Shown one piece after another: positions 33,537 through 42,650 of a DNA stretch of 49,680 nt. The stretch comes from an uncultured bacterium (GTDB lineage: Bacteria > Electryoneota > Electryoneia > Electryoneales > Electryoneaceae). A program made the translations under genes and the position numbers. The stretch spans positions 1 to 49,680 of the forward strand of contig CAJVXH010000003.1 in the NCBI GenBank assembly GCA_913009835.1, read 5' to 3'. The number at the start of each line of letters is the position of its first letter. The stretch's first letter is position 1. Below the pieces are notes generated by a model. That model saw only the letters and a program-made list of their open reading frames with translations, searched no databases and was not told the DNA's origin.

Positions 33537-34796
33537 ATGACTGATAAACCAGACGGTAGTGACAACATTGTGCAGCGCTGTAGTTTCTGTGGGCGCGGCT
33601 CAGACCAGACCCAGGTGATGATCAGCGGCCCGAAAGGGGTGATGATCTGTGACCACTGCATTCGAGCTTCGAACCAGATTATTCAGCAGAATCAATCAGT
33701 CAAGCAGGTGAAGCCGCTTGATTCCTTCCCCATACCGGAAGAGATCAAGCGCCGGTTGGATGAGTATGTAATCGGACAGGATGAGGCCAAGCGCAAGATC
33801 GCGGTTGCGGTCTATAACCACTACAAGCGTGTGAACAGCCGAATTTTGGATGACGATGTCGAGCTGGAGAAGAGCAACATCGTGCTGCTCGGGCCCACAG
33901 GCACCGGCAAGACGCTTATCGCCCAGACGTTGGCGAAAATGCTGCAGGTACCTTTCTCTATTGCGGATGCAACCACCCTCACCGAAGCTGGTTACGTTGG
34001 CGAGGATGTTGAGAATGTGCTTGTGCGTCTGTTACAGGCAGCTGATTACGACACCGCCGCTGCGGAAATCGGTATCGTCTACATTGACGAGATTGACAAG
34101 ATCTCGCGGAAGTCGGAGAACACTTCAATCACCCGAGATGTGAGTGGTGAAGGTGTGCAGCAGGCCTTGCTCAAAATGCTGGAAGGCACTGAAGCTTCTG
34201 TTCCGCCCGAGGGTGGCCGTAAGCATCCTGAACAGAAGCTGGTCAGCATTGACACCAAGAACATATTGTTCATCTGCGGCGGAGCGTTTGAGGGTCTGGA
34301 CGACATCATCAAGCGTCGTGTCAACAAGAAAGCTATGGGCTTTGGTGCTGATGTAAGCAAGCAGCAGGATACCTCCGCTTACGAGTTTCTCCGCCAGTGT
34401 CAGCCGAAGGATATGATTCAGTTCGGCCTGATTCCAGAGCTTGTGGGACGTATTCCCATTATCGCGGCGATGGATGAATTGAGCGAGGAAGCGCTGCTGC
34501 GCATTCTCACCGAACCGCGCAACGCGATGACCAAACAGTACAAGCGTCTCTTTGAGATGGAAGATGTAGAACTGGAGTTTGAGCAGGACGCCTTAGACGA
34601 GATAGCGCATTTGGCTAGTCAGCGCAAGATCGGTGCCCGTGCCCTCCGTACCATCATGGAGGAGGCGATGCTCGAGCCGATGTTCAAGGTACCATCGGAG
34701 AAGGATGTGCAGCGTGTCCTGATCACCAAGGATGTAATCAATGGGATTGCGGATGCGATTATTGAAGGTGTGAACGAAAACCGGAAAAGTGCCTGA
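33537..34796 (+). CDS. clpX: ATP-dependent Clp protease ATP-binding subunit
   Basis: 419 aa. The N-terminal C4 zinc domain has [12 protein letters not shown] and then ICDHC. The AAA+ core has Walker A GPTGTGKT, pore loop GYVGED, Walker [11 protein letters not shown], the [19 protein letters not shown] segment, and the arginine region [19 protein letters not shown] segment stands at the ClpP-docking IGF-loop position. It unfolds tagged substrates and feeds them to ClpP. TTGGAG precedes the ATG. Its stop overlaps the lon start by one base (TGATG). Confidence 0.97.
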   Translation: MTDKPDGSDNIVQRCSFCGRGSDQTQVMISGPKGVMICDHCIRASNQIIQQNQSVKQVKPLDSFPIPEEIKRRLDEYVIGQDEAKRKIAVAVYNHYKRVNSRILDDDVELEKSNIVLLGPTGTGKTLIAQTLAKMLQVPFSIADATTLTEAGYVGEDVENVLVRLLQAADYDTAAAEIGIVYIDEIDKISRKSENTSITRDVSGEGVQQALLKMLEGTEASVPPEGGRKHPEQKLVSIDTKNILFICGGAFEGLDDIIKRRVNKKAMGFGADVSKQQDTSAYEFLRQCQPKDMIQFGLIPELVGRIPIIAAMDELSEEALLRILTEPRNAMTKQYKRLFEMEDVELEFEQDALDEIAHLASQRKIGARALRTIMEEAMLEPMFKVPSEKDVQRVLITKDVINGIADAIIEGVNENRKSA

Positions 34797-37150
34797 TGGC
34801 CGACCCCGAAGTTGTCACTGGGGATGATCTACAACAGACCATCCCCGAAATGCTCCCCGTTTTTCCTGTACGTGACCAGATAATATTTCCACGCATGGTA
34901 TTCCCTCTGCTGGTTGGACGAGAGGGGACGTTGCGTGCTGTTGAAGCGGGAATGATGCAAGACCGTCTTCTCCTCCTCCTGGCTCAGAAGGATTCGGGCA
35001 AGGAAGAGGTGAACTACGAGGATCTGTACAAGGTCGGCGTGGTAGTTAAGGTCGTGCAGGTCATGAAGTTACCTAACGGCCTCGTAAAGGTGCTTGTAGA
35101 AGGGCTGGCCCGTGCGCAGGTGGTGGAACCCGTTGAGCAGGAAGGCTATATCGCCGCCAACCTGACCCCCATCTTCCCCAGCGACAAACAGGACATTCGT
35201 CTCGAAGGGGCGATGCGTCACGCGATCACCCTGTTCAAGGAATATGTTCCGCTGAACCGTGCGTTGCCCGATGAACTCCTTTATGCCATCGAAGCGTTAA
35301 AGGATGCGGAAAGGATCAGCGATTTCCTCGCCGCACAGCTCACCATCCCCTATCAGCGCAAGCAGAAGATTCTCGAAGCGATTTCCACTTACGATCAGCT
35401 CCTCGAAATTGCAAATCAGATCGCGCACGAGATCGAAGTACTTCAGGTTGAGCGATCCATCGAGAGCCAGGTTCGTGAACGGATCAGCGTCTCTCAGCGC
35501 ACTTACTTCCTCCAGGAACAGATTCGCGCCATCAAGCGCGAGCTGGGTGATGAGGCCGAGGATGATTTCGGGGACGTTGTCGCCTACCAGAAGAAGATGG
35601 AGGAAGCGCAACTCTCCGATGAAGCCCGGGAAAAGGTTGAGGAGGAGCTGAACAAGCTCAAGTCGATGCCGATGATGTCGCCGGAAGCGACTGTCATCCG
35701 CAACTACGTTGACTGGGTGCTGGCGATTCCGTGGAAGAAACACACCCGCGACCGTCATAACATCAGCGAAGCCGCGAAGATCCTCGACGCCGACCATTAT
35801 GGTCTGAAGAAACCGAAGGATCGTATTCTCGAACATCTGGCAGTGTTGTCACTGGTGAAACGCATCCGTGGACCGCTGCTCTGTCTGGTTGGCCCGCCGG
35901 GAGTTGGAAAGACCAGCCTCGGCGCGTCTATTGCGCGAGCGCTACATCGTAAATTTGTCCGCATCAGCCTGGGTGGCGTGCGTGATGAGGCGGAGATTCG
36001 TGGCCATCGCCGGACTTACATCGGCAGCCTTCCCGGACGCATTGTCCAGTCGATGAAAAAAGCTGGCGTGGTTAACCCGGTGTTCCTGCTGGACGAAGTT
36101 GATAAAATGAGTGTGGATTTCCGTGGCGACCCGGCCTCGGCGTTGCTGGAAGTGCTGGACCCGGAACAGAACCGCACCTTCTCAGACCACTATCTCGAGG
36201 TCGAATACGATCTCAGCCAGGTGATGTTTGTCTGCACCGCGAACACGCGCGAAGGCATTCCGCTGGCGTTGCAGGACAGGATGGAAATAATCGACCTGCC
36301 CGGCTACCTCAGCGAAGAGAAATTGCGCATCGCGGAAGGTTTCCTCATCCCCAAGCAGCTCAAGGAACACGGTCTTAATGCCAAGAAGCTGCGTTTCACG
36401 TCTGACGCTATCCGACGCATCATCGAGGAGTATACACGTGAGGCTGGGGTACGTGAGCTTGAGCGGATTATCGCCCGTGGGATACGTCGAATCGCGCGTA
36501 AGTATGCCGAGAAACGCAAGATTGACAAACAGGAAGTAATCGGCGCGGGACGTTTGAAATCACTGCTCGGACGCTCTACTCATCACAAGCAGGAGCTGGA
36601 TCTCAAGCCGATGGTCGGTTGTGCGGTTGGGTTGGCGTGGACGTCGGTTGGCGGCGAGGTGCTTCGCATCCAGGTGCGCACCATGCCCGGAAAGTTCAAG
36701 CTGACCCTGACCGGACGCCTCGGCGACGTGATGAAGGAATCCGCCCAGGCCTCGCTCAGCTACATCCGCAGCCTGGCGCATGAACTCGACATCCCTCAGG
36801 AGATGATCGACAAGCGCGAGATCCACATCCACATCCCGGAAGGCGCTGTCCCGAAGGATGGCCCATCCGCCGGTGTGACATTGGCGACTGCACTGCTCAG
36901 CGCGTTAACCGGCAGGCAGGTGCGCGGTGACCTCGCGATGACAGGTGAGATCGGCCTTCAGGGTGAAGTGATGCCGGTCGGTGGGATCAACGAGAAGGTT
37001 ATGGCCGCGCAACGGTCTGGCGTGAAAGTGATTCTGCTGCCTGAGCGTAACCGTCCTGACTGGGAAGATCTTCCGAAAGGCGTCGGCAAAGGGCTTGAGG
37101 TGCACTTTGTCAGCAGTATTGATGATGTGTGGGAACGGGCTTTTGTTTAA
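34796..37150 (+). CDS. lon: ATP-dependent Lon protease
   Basis: 784 aa LonA. The N-terminal substrate-binding domain (LPVFPVRDQIIFPRMVFPL) is followed by a coiled-coil region, the AAA+ module with Walker A VGPPGVGKTSLG and Walker B VFLLDEVDK, and the protease domain with the Ser in PKDGPSAGVTLAT and the Lys in GGINEKVMAAQ. It degrades misfolded and regulatory proteins. It is translationally coupled to clpX. A diverged copy of its last 30 codons occurs 440 bp downstream (37594-37692). Confidence 0.97.
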   Translation: MADPEVVTGDDLQQTIPEMLPVFPVRDQIIFPRMVFPLLVGREGTLRAVEAGMMQDRLLLLLAQKDSGKEEVNYEDLYKVGVVVKVVQVMKLPNGLVKVLVEGLARAQVVEPVEQEGYIAANLTPIFPSDKQDIRLEGAMRHAITLFKEYVPLNRALPDELLYAIEALKDAERISDFLAAQLTIPYQRKQKILEAISTYDQLLEIANQIAHEIEVLQVERSIESQVRERISVSQRTYFLQEQIRAIKRELGDEAEDDFGDVVAYQKKMEEAQLSDEAREKVEEELNKLKSMPMMSPEATVIRNYVDWVLAIPWKKHTRDRHNISEAAKILDADHYGLKKPKDRILEHLAVLSLVKRIRGPLLCLVGPPGVGKTSLGASIARALHRKFVRISLGGVRDEAEIRGHRRTYIGSLPGRIVQSMKKAGVVNPVFLLDEVDKMSVDFRGDPASALLEVLDPEQNRTFSDHYLEVEYDLSQVMFVCTANTREGIPLALQDRMEIIDLPGYLSEEKLRIAEGFLIPKQLKEHGLNAKKLRFTSDAIRRIIEEYTREAGVRELERIIARGIRRIARKYAEKRKIDKQEVIGAGRLKSLLGRSTHHKQELDLKPMVGCAVGLAWTSVGGEVLRIQVRTMPGKFKLTLTGRLGDVMKESAQASLSYIRSLAHELDIPQEMIDKREIHIHIPEGAVPKDGPSAGVTLATALLSALTGRQVRGDLAMTGEIGLQGEVMPVGGINEKVMAAQRSGVKVILLPERNRPDWEDLPKGVGKGLEVHFVSSIDDVWERAFV

Positions 37151-37163
37151 GATGGTTGGATTC

Positions 37164-37370
37164 ATCCGGTTATCCAGCTAACTCAGCCAGGAGATATGCC
37201 CCTGTGACCCGCCGTCTTTTTGGCGGTTCGCAGGGATTATCCAACTGTAATCCTGAGTCCTGAGAAAACAAACACGTACCTAATAACTTGTGGATCAACC
37301 CTGTTATCACCTGCGGCGGTAACAGGGGCATGTTCATCGCACCTCAGCTGAGTTAACTGGATAACCGGAT
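37164..37370. mobile_element. MITE-like inverted-repeat element after lon
   Basis: The outer arms (37164-37187 and 37347-37370) are 24-bp inverted repeats with one mismatch. Inner arms (37196-37214 and 37314-37331, ATGCCCCTGT...) also pair. Between them is a smaller hairpin built on CCCGCCGTCTTTTTGGCGG (37208-37226). The whole could fold into a cruciform of about 207 bp with no coding capacity. The inner hairpin recurs, inverted, at 48703-48738. No target duplication is obvious. Confidence 0.7.
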
Positions 37371-37376
37371 AGATTC

Positions 37377-37586
37377 ATGAACTACACCGTAATTATTGAG
37401 CGCGGCGACACATCATGGGGAGCCTGGGTGCCGGATCTTCCCGGATGTACAGCGGTTGCCAAGTCGCGCGAGGAAGTCGTCAAGCTTATCCACGAAGCCA
37501 TTGAGTTTCATCTCGAAGGGCTACGTGAGGACGGCGACTCTATCCCCGAACCTCGCTCCGACAGTTTACAGATCCATGTAGCGTGA
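37377..37586 (+). CDS. HicB-family antitoxin-like protein, orphan
   Basis: 69 aa with the HicB partial-RNase-H fold pattern: YTVIIERGDTSWGAWVPDLPG, CTAVAKSREEVVKLIHEAI, then EFHLEGLREDGDSIPEP. HicB normally neutralises the HicA mRNA interferase. No HicA-like frame is found on either side, and there is no C-terminal DNA-binding domain, so this is a solitary copy as often seen. It is inserted, with the MITE-like element, between lon and a remnant of a second lon 3' end. Confidence 0.82.
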   Translation: MNYTVIIERGDTSWGAWVPDLPGCTAVAKSREEVVKLIHEAIEFHLEGLREDGDSIPEPRSDSLQIHVA

Positions 37587-37593
37587 CTATCCC

Positions 37594-37692
37594 AACTGGG
37601 ATTGTCTAAAAATCGGCGGCAAAGGGTTGGAAGTACACTTCATCGAGAAGATTGATGATGTGTGGGATAGAGCGTTTGTTGTATTAGTGTGA
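37594..37692 (+). pseudogene. lon: Remnant of a second lon 3' end
   Basis: 33 codons read NWDCLKIGGKGLEVHFIEK then IDDVWDRAFVVLV and stop. This matches the last residues of the intact Lon (DWEDLPKGVGKGLEVHFVSS then IDDVWERAFV) at roughly two thirds of positions, including GKGLEVHF and IDDVW. There is no start codon or upstream Lon sequence. It is a decayed duplicate tail, and it implies that the HicB/MITE segment was inserted between, or brought in with, a partial lon copy. Confidence 0.85.
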
Positions 37693-37700
37693 GGTGTACG

Positions 37701-38609
37701 TTGAATACAATTAGTATTCAGAATCCCAGAGAGCTCCTAGAACTCCTTCCAAGTTCAGATATTTCAACCATGCGTTTATGGAGAGGGCAGGGGGACGCAA
37801 CATGGAATCTTGTTCCATCCATCTTCAGAGACTCTGCTCGAATTTGGCTAAACCAGCATTTAAACTTTTCTGATGAGTTACTCAAGCAAGAAGGATACCA
37901 GAATGCTTTGCCTAAAGCGGAAAGGTCAGTAATAGGTTTTTTTATCTTAAACGCAGATAGAACTGGAATCGCATTACCAAATTTCAATAAAAATCTTATG
38001 CTTCACCTTTATCAATCGGACATACATTACGATGATCCATTCCCACAGTGGCCAACGGAAGATGACTATGAAATAATCGCCACTGCACAGCACTATGAAC
38101 ATCCTACTAGGATGATTGACTGGTCAACTTCTCCATTGATAGGTCTCTATTTTGCTGTCAATGGCTTCTTGAAAGAGTATGCGAAACGAACCGAGGATCC
38201 ACCAACTGAATACGCACTATGGAGTTTGAATACTGCTGTAAATACGAATTTGAGTGGCGAAGATAATCGGAATGATTTTATCAGAAGTAGAATAGTGCGA
38301 CCTGTTGAAATTCCATATAGAGAAAACAAATATTTGCGTGCACAATCAGGGAAGTTCACACTTTGCACTGATACGTTGGCTAAGTCATGGGATGGCACAA
38401 AAGATGGGATAGAAAAGTATTTTCCGGAAGATACCCCAGATTGTAGACTCACGAAGTATTTGTTACCAGCAGATTCAATCGGGTCAGCTAACAGAATACT
38501 TGAGAACCTCAATGTAAGCGCACTACAAGTGTTTCCTGGTTACCGGGGCGTTCTGCAATCATTGACTGAGGCCAAACTCTACAACCGCTTCATCGATGAA
38601 ACCAGATAG
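37701..38609 (+). CDS. FRG-domain protein
   Basis: 302 aa. The FRG signature is clear: MRLWRGQGDATWNLVPSIFR near the N-terminus, then TAQHYEHPTRMIDWSTSPLIG and LYFAVNG. The function of FRG domains is unsettled; they are frequent near toxin-antitoxin and defence genes and on islands. The TTG at 37701 has GAGGTG five bases upstream and is preferred over the GTG at 37689, which overlaps the lon-remnant stop. Base composition is more AT-rich than tig-lon, pointing to transfer. Confidence 0.8.
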   Translation: MNTISIQNPRELLELLPSSDISTMRLWRGQGDATWNLVPSIFRDSARIWLNQHLNFSDELLKQEGYQNALPKAERSVIGFFILNADRTGIALPNFNKNLMLHLYQSDIHYDDPFPQWPTEDDYEIIATAQHYEHPTRMIDWSTSPLIGLYFAVNGFLKEYAKRTEDPPTEYALWSLNTAVNTNLSGEDNRNDFIRSRIVRPVEIPYRENKYLRAQSGKFTLCTDTLAKSWDGTKDGIEKYFPEDTPDCRLTKYLLPADSIGSANRILENLNVSALQVFPGYRGVLQSLTEAKLYNRFIDETR

Positions 38610-38623
38610 ATGCGTGCAACATT

Positions 38624-39097
38624 CTACCCAAACATCGGCGGGTCACGGCGTTGATCTTTGGTGAGGGCGCGGGAGAGTATGATTGTGAAGGTACCGTCCT
38701 CATTGATCTCACCTTCGACATCGTCCATGTTCTCATTCGCGACATTCAAGCTCTCCATCTCCAGCGAACGCGCGGTTTGATCCTGTAGCAGAAAAGTGCC
38801 GATGGCGCAGCCATCGGGTAGTTCGTGCGGTGTGCAGCGGATTGTGAACATCAACCGTTCCGCCAACACCGTCATATCCACCCGGAACAAACTCTCACCG
38901 TCCTCGTCAAGCAACACAACTATCATCTCCTCGCACACTCCCAGTACGCTGACCATGATCTCCTCCATGTCGAAGGGGTTGGTGTTCAGACGGCGGAGGG
39001 TAGCATCCACCTTCTCCTCGATCATCCCGAGGAAGGCGGGGTCGGCGGGGTATTCGACACCCCAACGGATGGAAAAGAAGCTGCGGCCTTTGGACAT
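38624..39097 (-). CDS. Hypothetical protein
   Basis: 157 aa from an internal ATG (MSKGRSFFSIRWGVEYPADP); the frame extends to 39160 but adds a hydrophobic non-family stretch encoded by repeat-like DNA. Not recognised. Alternating beta/alpha character (EEIMVSVLGVCEEMIVVLLD, LFRVDMTVLAERLMFTIRCT, ending GTFTIILSRAL) is compatible with a divergent GHKL/anti-sigma-type kinase fold, but no N-box or G-box residues are visible. It is last in a minus-strand group after the metallo-hydrolase gene, separated by 216 bp of repeats. Confidence 0.6.
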   Translation of the reverse strand: MSKGRSFFSIRWGVEYPADPAFLGMIEEKVDATLRRLNTNPFDMEEIMVSVLGVCEEMIVVLLDEDGESLFRVDMTVLAERLMFTIRCTPHELPDGCAIGTFLLQDQTARSLEMESLNVANENMDDVEGEINEDGTFTIILSRALTKDQRRDPPMFG

Positions 39098-39187
39098 TGG
39101 AAAACCAGTTATGAGTTGTGAGCAGTGAGCTATGAGCAGAAGAAAAGGCAAATCAAACATTTTCTACCAAGGGAAATGCCGGGCTTC

Positions 39188-39306
39188 AACACCGAGATCC
39201 TTCTCGTACGTCGGAAAACACTCGACGCACGTCAGGATGACTTCATTCCCCGGCATACGGAGATGCCGGGCTAGTCACTGTCTTCCCCGGGTTCAGCGAA
39301 CCCGGG
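39188..39306. repeat. Dispersed repeat copy plus two hairpins
   Basis: 39188-39242 is a single copy of the AACACCGAGATCCTTCTCG...GTCAGGATGAC element found in the arrays at 46-292 and 2136-2656. It is followed by CCCGGCAT-ACGGAG-ATGCCGGG (39248-39270) and CCCGGGTTC-AGC-GAACCCGGG (39286-39306). The last hairpin, next to the hydrolase stop codon, may end its transcript. Confidence 0.8.
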
Positions 39307-39313
39307 CTACATA

Positions 39314-39964
39314 CTAAATCAACCCCATTGAGCGGAGAAAGCCCATATCCAGATAGGGATTGGTGCGCGCTTCGACATGCAGGGTGGTTGAGGGACCGTG
39401 ACCGGGATGTACCTTCGTCTCGCCGGGCAATGTCAGCAGCTTCTCACGCATGCCCTGTATCAATACGCGCCCGTCACTACCTGGAAAATCGAAGCGTCCG
39501 ATTCCACCCGCGAAGAGCGTATCCCCAGCAAAGACATGCCCACTCTCGTGATAGAAGACCACATGTCCAACGGTGTGTCCGGGGATGTGGATCGTCTTCA
39601 AAGTGAGTTGACCGAACTCGAGCATCTCGCCGTCGGCGATGCTTCTGTCCGCTTCGCCAACGTTCAGCTGTGAATTGAAACTGATGGCGTGGCTGAGTTT
39701 TGGATCGGTGAGCATGGGGGCATCCAGCGGATGGCAGAGGACTTCAGCGTTTGGATACCGTTCGCGCAGATCCCCGACCGCGCCGATGTGATCGTAGTGT
39801 CCGTGGGTGATGAGAATCGCGGCGGGCTCTATCCCCCACTCGCTGAATTGATGCTCGAACAGCTCCGGTTCCGCACCCGGATCTATGATGACCGCATCGT
39901 CACCTTCACGAACAATGAAACCATTGGTCTCGACCGGTCCAACTGTCAGTCTGACAAACTCCAT
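39314..39964 (-). CDS. Metallo-beta-lactamase-fold hydrolase (glyoxalase II-like)
   Basis: 216 aa, a typical small MBL-fold hydrolase. The metal motif ILITHGHYDHIGAVGDL gives HxHxDH. Later ligands are His in HIPGHTVGHVVFY, Asp in VFAGDTLFAGGIGRFDFPG, and His in KVHPGHGPSTTLHVE. Such proteins hydrolyse thioesters such as S-lactoylglutathione or related substrates; the exact substrate is open. The start is an ATG behind AAAGGA. It is downstream of the M3-like gene on the same strand. Confidence 0.9.
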   Translation of the reverse strand: MEFVRLTVGPVETNGFIVREGDDAVIIDPGAEPELFEHQFSEWGIEPAAILITHGHYDHIGAVGDLRERYPNAEVLCHPLDAPMLTDPKLSHAISFNSQLNVGEADRSIADGEMLEFGQLTLKTIHIPGHTVGHVVFYHESGHVFAGDTLFAGGIGRFDFPGSDGRVLIQGMREKLLTLPGETKVHPGHGPSTTLHVEARTNPYLDMGFLRSMGLI

Positions 39965-40063
39965 GACATTTTATCCTTTCAGCGCCTCGGGCAGAGAAAA
40001 CCACCGGCTATTGTTAAGATAGCCGATGGTAGGGTAATCTATGGTAGAAATATCTCAAACAGT

Positions 40064-41686
40064 TCAGCTTGTGGTGAGGAATTGGCTGACGAAATCATCC
40101 GGACGCGATGAACCACCGGTCGCGGTTGAAATGAGCTCGTTGTATTCCCACATGGCGCCATGCTTGAATATTCTTTCCTTGAACCATTCGCCGATGCGCG
40201 CATCGTCCATCCACAGCACCGGTTCCTCGAGTCCAAGCTGCTTTTTCATCGCGGTGGCGAACTGTGAAGCATGCCACTCGGCGATGATGTAGTTATGTGA
40301 CTGCACTGGGTTGAGCAACAATGTTGGATGCATCACCCAATCCGCCATGTCCGCACGATCAGGAGGACGACGGAGCAATTGGAAACGTTCGATAAGATCC
40401 CACCAGCGATTTTGCTGATTCTGGTCCGGATCACGATACAGTCCTCGTTCGAAATGGACCAGTACCATCCGCCAACGTCCCTCGATGATGCGTTGATAGC
40501 GAAGTTCAATCGGCATGGCCTTGTCGAGCCCGCGAACTTGGCTACCTCGCATCTCAAACATATTGAGCATCCACTCGAAATCGGTGGCACGACGTGCGAA
40601 GAACCGTCCCACGGCCTCCAACATGCTGGGGTGAGCGGGGCGACGTAAGGTCATCGGCAAATGCTTGTCGATTCTGGCCACGTATGACGCCTTACCCAGG
40701 ACACGCAGCATTTCTTCCGCGCCATCCTTGTTGGGAGCTGGCGAAACCAGCAGGCGAAGATCGCCCGCGCCGTCCATATCGGTAAATTCCCACTTCGGGT
40801 GAGCACTGGTTCGGGTTATCGTATCCTCTTTCAGGATTCTCTCGAGGGGCAGGCCCAAACCATCAAAATATTTCGGTGCCCATTCCATCGGGTCACGTTC
40901 AGCGTACAATGAATCAACATTTGTCTCGAACACCTTCGGCACTTTTGCGAAATAGGGATCAGAGCAGTACCAAGGTTTGAGGTTTATGGCATCAACGTGG
41001 AATTTGTCAGATAGCATGCGGTCCAGCTGTGCCTTCATCCGCCGGAACGGTTCTTCGGTAGCGGCAGTAAATGCACTTAGGGCGCTGAACATGCGTGTTT
41101 CATTGATTTCCTGCAACTCCATGTGCATACGATAGAAGTCGGGGAATCCTATGGAACGTGCGGCGACATTGCGTGCTTTGGTGAGCTCGACGATACTGGG
41201 GACTATTTCTGAACCAAAAGTCTTTCCGGCTTCCCAGGCTTGCTTTCGCGCTTCGATATCATCGCTTTTATTCATGATGCGATGGATATCGGCCATTGTT
41301 GATCGGGTGCCCTCAATCTCAGGACGGAACTGTCGCAACTTGGCTTCGAGGACTTTTTCCTTCGCAACGATGGACTCATGTACCTCAACGGTGTACATGT
41401 TTGGAGCCATCTCATATCGGAGCAACTTCGCCCAGCGACGAAGCATTACATCCTGCACGCCAGCGTCGGCAAGTCGTTCGCCTATCTCGTCAAATAGTGG
41501 GCGATCACCGACTTCCTTGCGATAGGTGAGCTCAGCCTCTTTACTGGTGGCAATAGCATCATCGGACGGCATCATCATCGCATCCCAATTTGCCTTGGTG
41601 CGATTCAGACGGACGGTCAGGAAACGGTTTTCCGTGGATTCGAGAATATTGCGTAACTCTCGTTCAACTTCCGGGTTTCCGGTCAC
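40064..41686 (-). CDS. M3/M2-like peptidase homologue lacking the HEXXH zinc site
   Basis: 540 aa, helical throughout as in the M2/M3 clan. Conserved family stretches include ARNVAARSIGFPDFYRMHME, NLKPWYCSDPYF, and IDKHLPMTLRRPAHPSMLEAVGRF. In active homologues the zinc helix HE-x-GH precedes that last segment. Here the position reads VLGKASYVARIDK, with no His-Glu or Gly-His. The downstream Glu region (LEAVG) remains. It is probably a catalytically dead pseudo-peptidase, perhaps a binding or regulatory protein, or at least a zinc-independent one. The GTG start has GGAG upstream. The frame is intact and under apparent coding constraint. Confidence 0.75.
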   Translation of the reverse strand: MTGNPEVERELRNILESTENRFLTVRLNRTKANWDAMMMPSDDAIATSKEAELTYRKEVGDRPLFDEIGERLADAGVQDVMLRRWAKLLRYEMAPNMYTVEVHESIVAKEKVLEAKLRQFRPEIEGTRSTMADIHRIMNKSDDIEARKQAWEAGKTFGSEIVPSIVELTKARNVAARSIGFPDFYRMHMELQEINETRMFSALSAFTAATEEPFRRMKAQLDRMLSDKFHVDAINLKPWYCSDPYFAKVPKVFETNVDSLYAERDPMEWAPKYFDGLGLPLERILKEDTITRTSAHPKWEFTDMDGAGDLRLLVSPAPNKDGAEEMLRVLGKASYVARIDKHLPMTLRRPAHPSMLEAVGRFFARRATDFEWMLNMFEMRGSQVRGLDKAMPIELRYQRIIEGRWRMVLVHFERGLYRDPDQNQQNRWWDLIERFQLLRRPPDRADMADWVMHPTLLLNPVQSHNYIIAEWHASQFATAMKKQLGLEEPVLWMDDARIGEWFKERIFKHGAMWEYNELISTATGGSSRPDDFVSQFLTTS

Positions 41687-41876
41687 TAAGGTTCTCCTGC
41701 TGAGGAAGTTTTGTCGACCAGTTATTGTCAGGCATGGGGAAAGCCTCGATCCTTGTCGTACAGCCGGGAAAGGTACGGTTTCTCAGTGTAGCATCGCAAA
41801 CTTCATTTGATGCATATCGTCCTCCGTTCTGTTAGCAGAAGTGAGCGAGTTTATTCTTGATGTGTTACCTTTGCGC

Positions 41877-42605
41877 ATGTCTCAGATCGAAGTATATCGA
41901 GTATTCCCGAAGTTTGTTGATGAGCCAGCTGGTGTTGCCGAGCTCGAGGGTGATGAAGCCCGTCATCTTTTGCAAGTTCGACGTGCGGTAGCGGGCGAAC
42001 GTGTTATGCTCATTGATGGCGCTGGTTCAGCCTGGCCAGCTGAGCTGATTGAAACCAACGGTAAAAGTGCCCGTTTCTCCATTGGAGAGAGGCTTGATCG
42101 GTGGCGAGAACCTGGTGTAGCAATTCATCTGGGCCTGGCAGTGCTCAAGGGAGATCACTGGCTGGATGCACTGGATGGATGTGTACAGGCTGGCGTACAG
42201 CAAGTGACACCGTTGAAAACTGACCGCAGCATCGCAGGTTGGAAAGAGAATAAGGCACGTCGTGCTGAGCGACGTTCGCTGGAAGCTGCGAAGCAATGTG
42301 GACGTGGACTTGTACCTCCGATCGATAGCTTACACCGTCTCGCCGAATGGTGCATCAAACTTCCAGACGATGTGGAACGGTTCGTCTGTGAGGCGGGTGG
42401 AAATGCTGTACCGATTCTGCCGAATGGTGCTGAGACGGCCGTTGCGGTCGGGCCAGAAGGTGGATTCACAGCTGATGAAATAGTGCTTCTCGAGGATCAT
42501 GGATTCAAGCGGATTGATTTGGGGGCACGGCGTTTCCGTGCAGAAATGGCAGCAATTGTAGCTGTTTCCCGGTTGATTGGCCCTACGGAATCCCCGTTAC
42601 CCTAA
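41877..42605 (+). CDS. rsmE: 16S rRNA (uracil1498-N3)-methyltransferase
   Basis: A SPOUT-class methyltransferase. An N-terminal PUA-like part (GDEARHLLQVRRAVAGERVM) is followed by the knot domain with GLAVLKGDHWLDALDGCVQA, EAAKQCGRGLVPPI, VAVGPEGGFTADEIVLLEDH and LGARRFRAEMAAI. It methylates U1498 of 16S rRNA in the 30S subunit using SAM. In most RsmE the last motif reads LGxRILRxETA; here RFRAEMA is a mild variation. The frame can begin at GTG 41841, but the ATG at 41877 gives the usual N-terminus (242 aa). Confidence 0.92.
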   Translation: MSQIEVYRVFPKFVDEPAGVAELEGDEARHLLQVRRAVAGERVMLIDGAGSAWPAELIETNGKSARFSIGERLDRWREPGVAIHLGLAVLKGDHWLDALDGCVQAGVQQVTPLKTDRSIAGWKENKARRAERRSLEAAKQCGRGLVPPIDSLHRLAEWCIKLPDDVERFVCEAGGNAVPILPNGAETAVAVGPEGGFTADEIVLLEDHGFKRIDLGARRFRAEMAAIVAVSRLIGPTESPLP

Positions 42606-42650
42606 AACGACATCCCACAAACCAACGATAATATGAAGGGCAAGAGAACG

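Noticed and set aside
37150..37377. hicA toxin gene expected upstream of hicB
   Set aside because: The interval is filled by the inverted-repeat element and has no frame with HicA features; none lies downstream either.
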